Shown here: one piece after another, positions 6,111 to 6,597 of the stretch
Layout of the letters: the number at the start of each line of letters is the position of its first letter
Position numbering within the stretch: position 1 is the first letter of the stretch
From: Clostridia bacterium
GTDB lineage: Bacteria > Bacillota > Clostridia > Christensenellales > UBA1242
Length of the DNA stretch: 6,597 bases
NCBI GenBank assembly: GCA_017616705.1
Contig: JAFZXQ010000101.1
Coordinates: forward strand, 1-6,597
Direction of reading: 5' to 3'
The notes under the pieces: generated by a model
What the model was told of the DNA's origin: nothing
Seen by the model: only the letters and a program-made list of their open reading frames with translations
Databases searched by the model: none
Translations under genes and position numbers: made by a program

Positions 6111-6195
6111 TGGTGGGAGGTGGTGGATTCGAACCACCGAAGTCGGAGACAACGGATTTACAGTCCGCCCCATTTGGCCGCTCTGGAAACCTCCC
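6111..6195 (-). tRNA. tRNA-Tyr (GTA)
   Basis: An 85-nt class II tRNA with encoded CCA. The acceptor GGGAGGT pairs fully with ACCTCCC, discriminator A. The anticodon loop is CTGTAAA (anticodon GTA) on stem GCGGA/TCCGT. A long variable arm GTC-TCC-GAC and T arm GGTGG TTCGAAT CCACC follow. It is the last gene of the tRNA operon, set off from tRNA-Thr by a hairpin. Confidence 0.96.
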
Positions 6196-6205
6196 TTATT
6201 AAATT

Positions 6206-6233
6206 AAAAAACCAACTATTACATTGGTTTTTT
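6206..6233 (-). terminator. Terminator-like hairpin inside the tRNA operon, between Thr and Tyr
   Basis: Perfect inverted repeat AAAAAACCAA (6206-6215) / TTGGTTTTTT (6224-6233) with an 8-nt loop. On the minus strand it starts directly after the CCA of tRNA-Thr and ends in a T6 run followed by AATTTAATAAG and then tRNA-Tyr. It has the form of an intrinsic terminator, although the stem is mostly A-T. It may be leaky or a processing signal. Confidence 0.65.
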
Positions 6234-6308
6234 TGGAGCCGGTGGTCGGAATCGAACCAACAACCGTCTGATTACAAGTCAGATGCTCTACCATTGAGCC
6301 ACACCGGC
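6234..6308 (-). tRNA. tRNA-Thr (TGT)
   Basis: A 75-nt tRNA with encoded CCA. The acceptor GCCGGTG pairs with CACCGGC, discriminator T. The anticodon loop CTTGTAA (anticodon TGT) sits on stem TCTGA/TCAGA. The T arm is GTTGG TTCGATT CCGAC with one G-U pair. The gap to tRNA-Phe is 5 nt. Confidence 0.96.
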
Positions 6309-6313
6309 ATACT

Positions 6314-6389
6314 TGGTGCCGCGGGGCGGAATCGAACCACCGACACGGGGATTTTCAGTCCCCTGCTCTACCGACTGAGCTACCGAGGC
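6314..6389 (-). tRNA. tRNA-Phe (GAA), with an acceptor-stem mismatch
   Basis: A 76-nt tRNA with encoded CCA and discriminator A. The anticodon loop CTGAAAA (GAA) sits on stem GGGGA/TCCCC. The D arm is GCTC..GAGC and the T arm GGTGG TTCGATT CCGCC. The acceptor is GCCTCGG against CCGCGGC: six pairs form, but position 4 (T, at 6386) faces C69 (at 6321), an uncompensated U-C mismatch. Everything else looks functional. Confidence 0.94.
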
Positions 6390-6393
6390 AAAT

Positions 6394-6470
6394 TGGCGAC
6401 TCGTAGCGGACTTGAACCGCTGACCTCCCGCGTGACAGGCGGGCGTTCTAACCAGCTGAACTAACGAGCC
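6394..6470 (-). tRNA. tRNA-Asp (GTC)
   Basis: A 77-nt tRNA with encoded CCA. The acceptor GGCTCGT pairs with ACGAGTC (one G-U), discriminator G, which is the Asp identity base. The anticodon loop CTGTCAC (GTC) sits on a strong CCCGC/GCGGG stem. The T arm is AGCGG TTCAAGT CCGCT. It is 4 nt upstream of tRNA-Phe. Confidence 0.96.
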
Positions 6471-6480
6471 AAATTTGTTT

Positions 6481-6557
6481 TGGTGGGCCCTCACGGACTT
6501 GAACCGTGGACCGACCGGTTATGAGCCGGTTGCTCTAACCAACTGAGCTAAAGGCCC
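6481..6557 (-). tRNA. CAT-anticodon tRNA, most likely tRNA-Ile2 (lysidine) rather than elongator Met
   Basis: A 77-nt tRNA with encoded CCA. The acceptor GGGCCTT pairs with AGGGCCC (one U-G), discriminator A. The anticodon loop CTCATAA sits on stem ACCGG/CCGGT. It is not the initiator: G1-C72 is paired and the three G-C pairs typical of the initiator anticodon stem are absent. The 5' half (CCTTTAGCTCAGTTGGTTAG) and the loop resemble bacterial Ile2 tRNAs whose C34 is changed to lysidine by TilS. Elongator Met remains possible. Confidence 0.93.
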
Positions 6558-6583
6558 ACACCAAAGCAACATTAGATAAAAAT

Positions 6584-6597
6584 TGGTCGGGGTGAAG
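6584..6597 (-). tRNA. 3' end of another tRNA, cut by the window edge (possibly Pro)
   Basis: The minus strand reads CTT CACCCCG A CCA, i.e. a CCA end, discriminator A and a 7-nt acceptor strand ending in G72. This lies 26 nt upstream of the CAT tRNA and in the same orientation. G72 implies C1, which with A73 is usual for tRNA-Pro; the initiator has A72. Only 14 nt are visible, so identity is a guess. Confidence 0.5.

Noticed and set aside
6108..6464. 118-aa plus-strand ORF over the tRNA cluster
   Set aside because: It is the antisense of four tRNA genes; peptides such as VDSNHRS and RNRTTDTGIFSP are well-known translation artefacts of tRNA T arms.
6288..6494. 68-aa minus-strand ORF over tRNA genes
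   Set aside because: It translates tRNA-Asp and tRNA-Phe sequence itself (e.g. SVAQSVEQ-like peptides); not a protein gene.

Overview
The window is AT-rich DNA from a Gram-positive, endospore-forming Bacillota, probably a low-GC member of the Bacilli or of the uncultured lineages near the Mollicutes. The pointers are a complete spoIIA operon, purine-rich Shine-Dalgarno sites (AGGAG, AGGTGG, GGGGGAG), short hairpin terminators with U tracts, and a tRNA run Asp-Phe-Thr-Tyr in the same order as I recall for the Bacillus subtilis trnD cluster. All seven visible stops are TAA or TAG. Tryptophans are read from TGG, so the standard bacterial code fits.

Layout, left to right. Positions 1-462 (+) hold the 3' part of a Tyr/Asn/Gly-rich low-complexity protein gene. 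It converges on the spoIIA operon across a shared hairpin terminator at 463-488. The spoIIA operon (1999 down to 482, minus strand) encodes SpoIIAA, SpoIIAB and sigma-F, with gaps of only 8 and 1 nt. Upstream of it at 2125-2874 (-) is a diverged N6-adenine-methyltransferase-like gene that has lost the catalytic Asn of motif IV. It has its own extended -10 promoter, close to leaderless, with a 10-bp repeat array over the -35. Then comes a full phosphoketolase gene (2961-5312, -) with a near-consensus sigma-A promoter. Next is an unrecognised 214-aa protein (5405-6049, -) whose last residues resemble an SSB tip or a clamp-binding peptide. The right end is a tRNA operon read leftwards: partial tRNA (Pro-like) - CAT-anticodon tRNA (probably Ile2) - Asp - Phe - Thr - hairpin - Tyr - terminator.

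How the genes work together. The only clear functional unit among the proteins is the forespore sigma-F switch: SpoIIAB holds sigma-F, and dephosphorylated SpoIIAA releases it. Phosphoketolase is a stand-alone central-carbon enzyme giving acetyl phosphate. The tRNA genes are housekeeping. The Tyr-rich protein could be a spore-surface protein, but its position next to spoIIA is the only contextual support. No mobile element, CRISPR array or evident defence island is present. The oddest items are the degenerate methyltransferase-like protein, the C-terminal peptide of the 214-aa protein, a U4-C69 mismatch in tRNA-Phe, and a terminator-like hairpin inside the tRNA operon.
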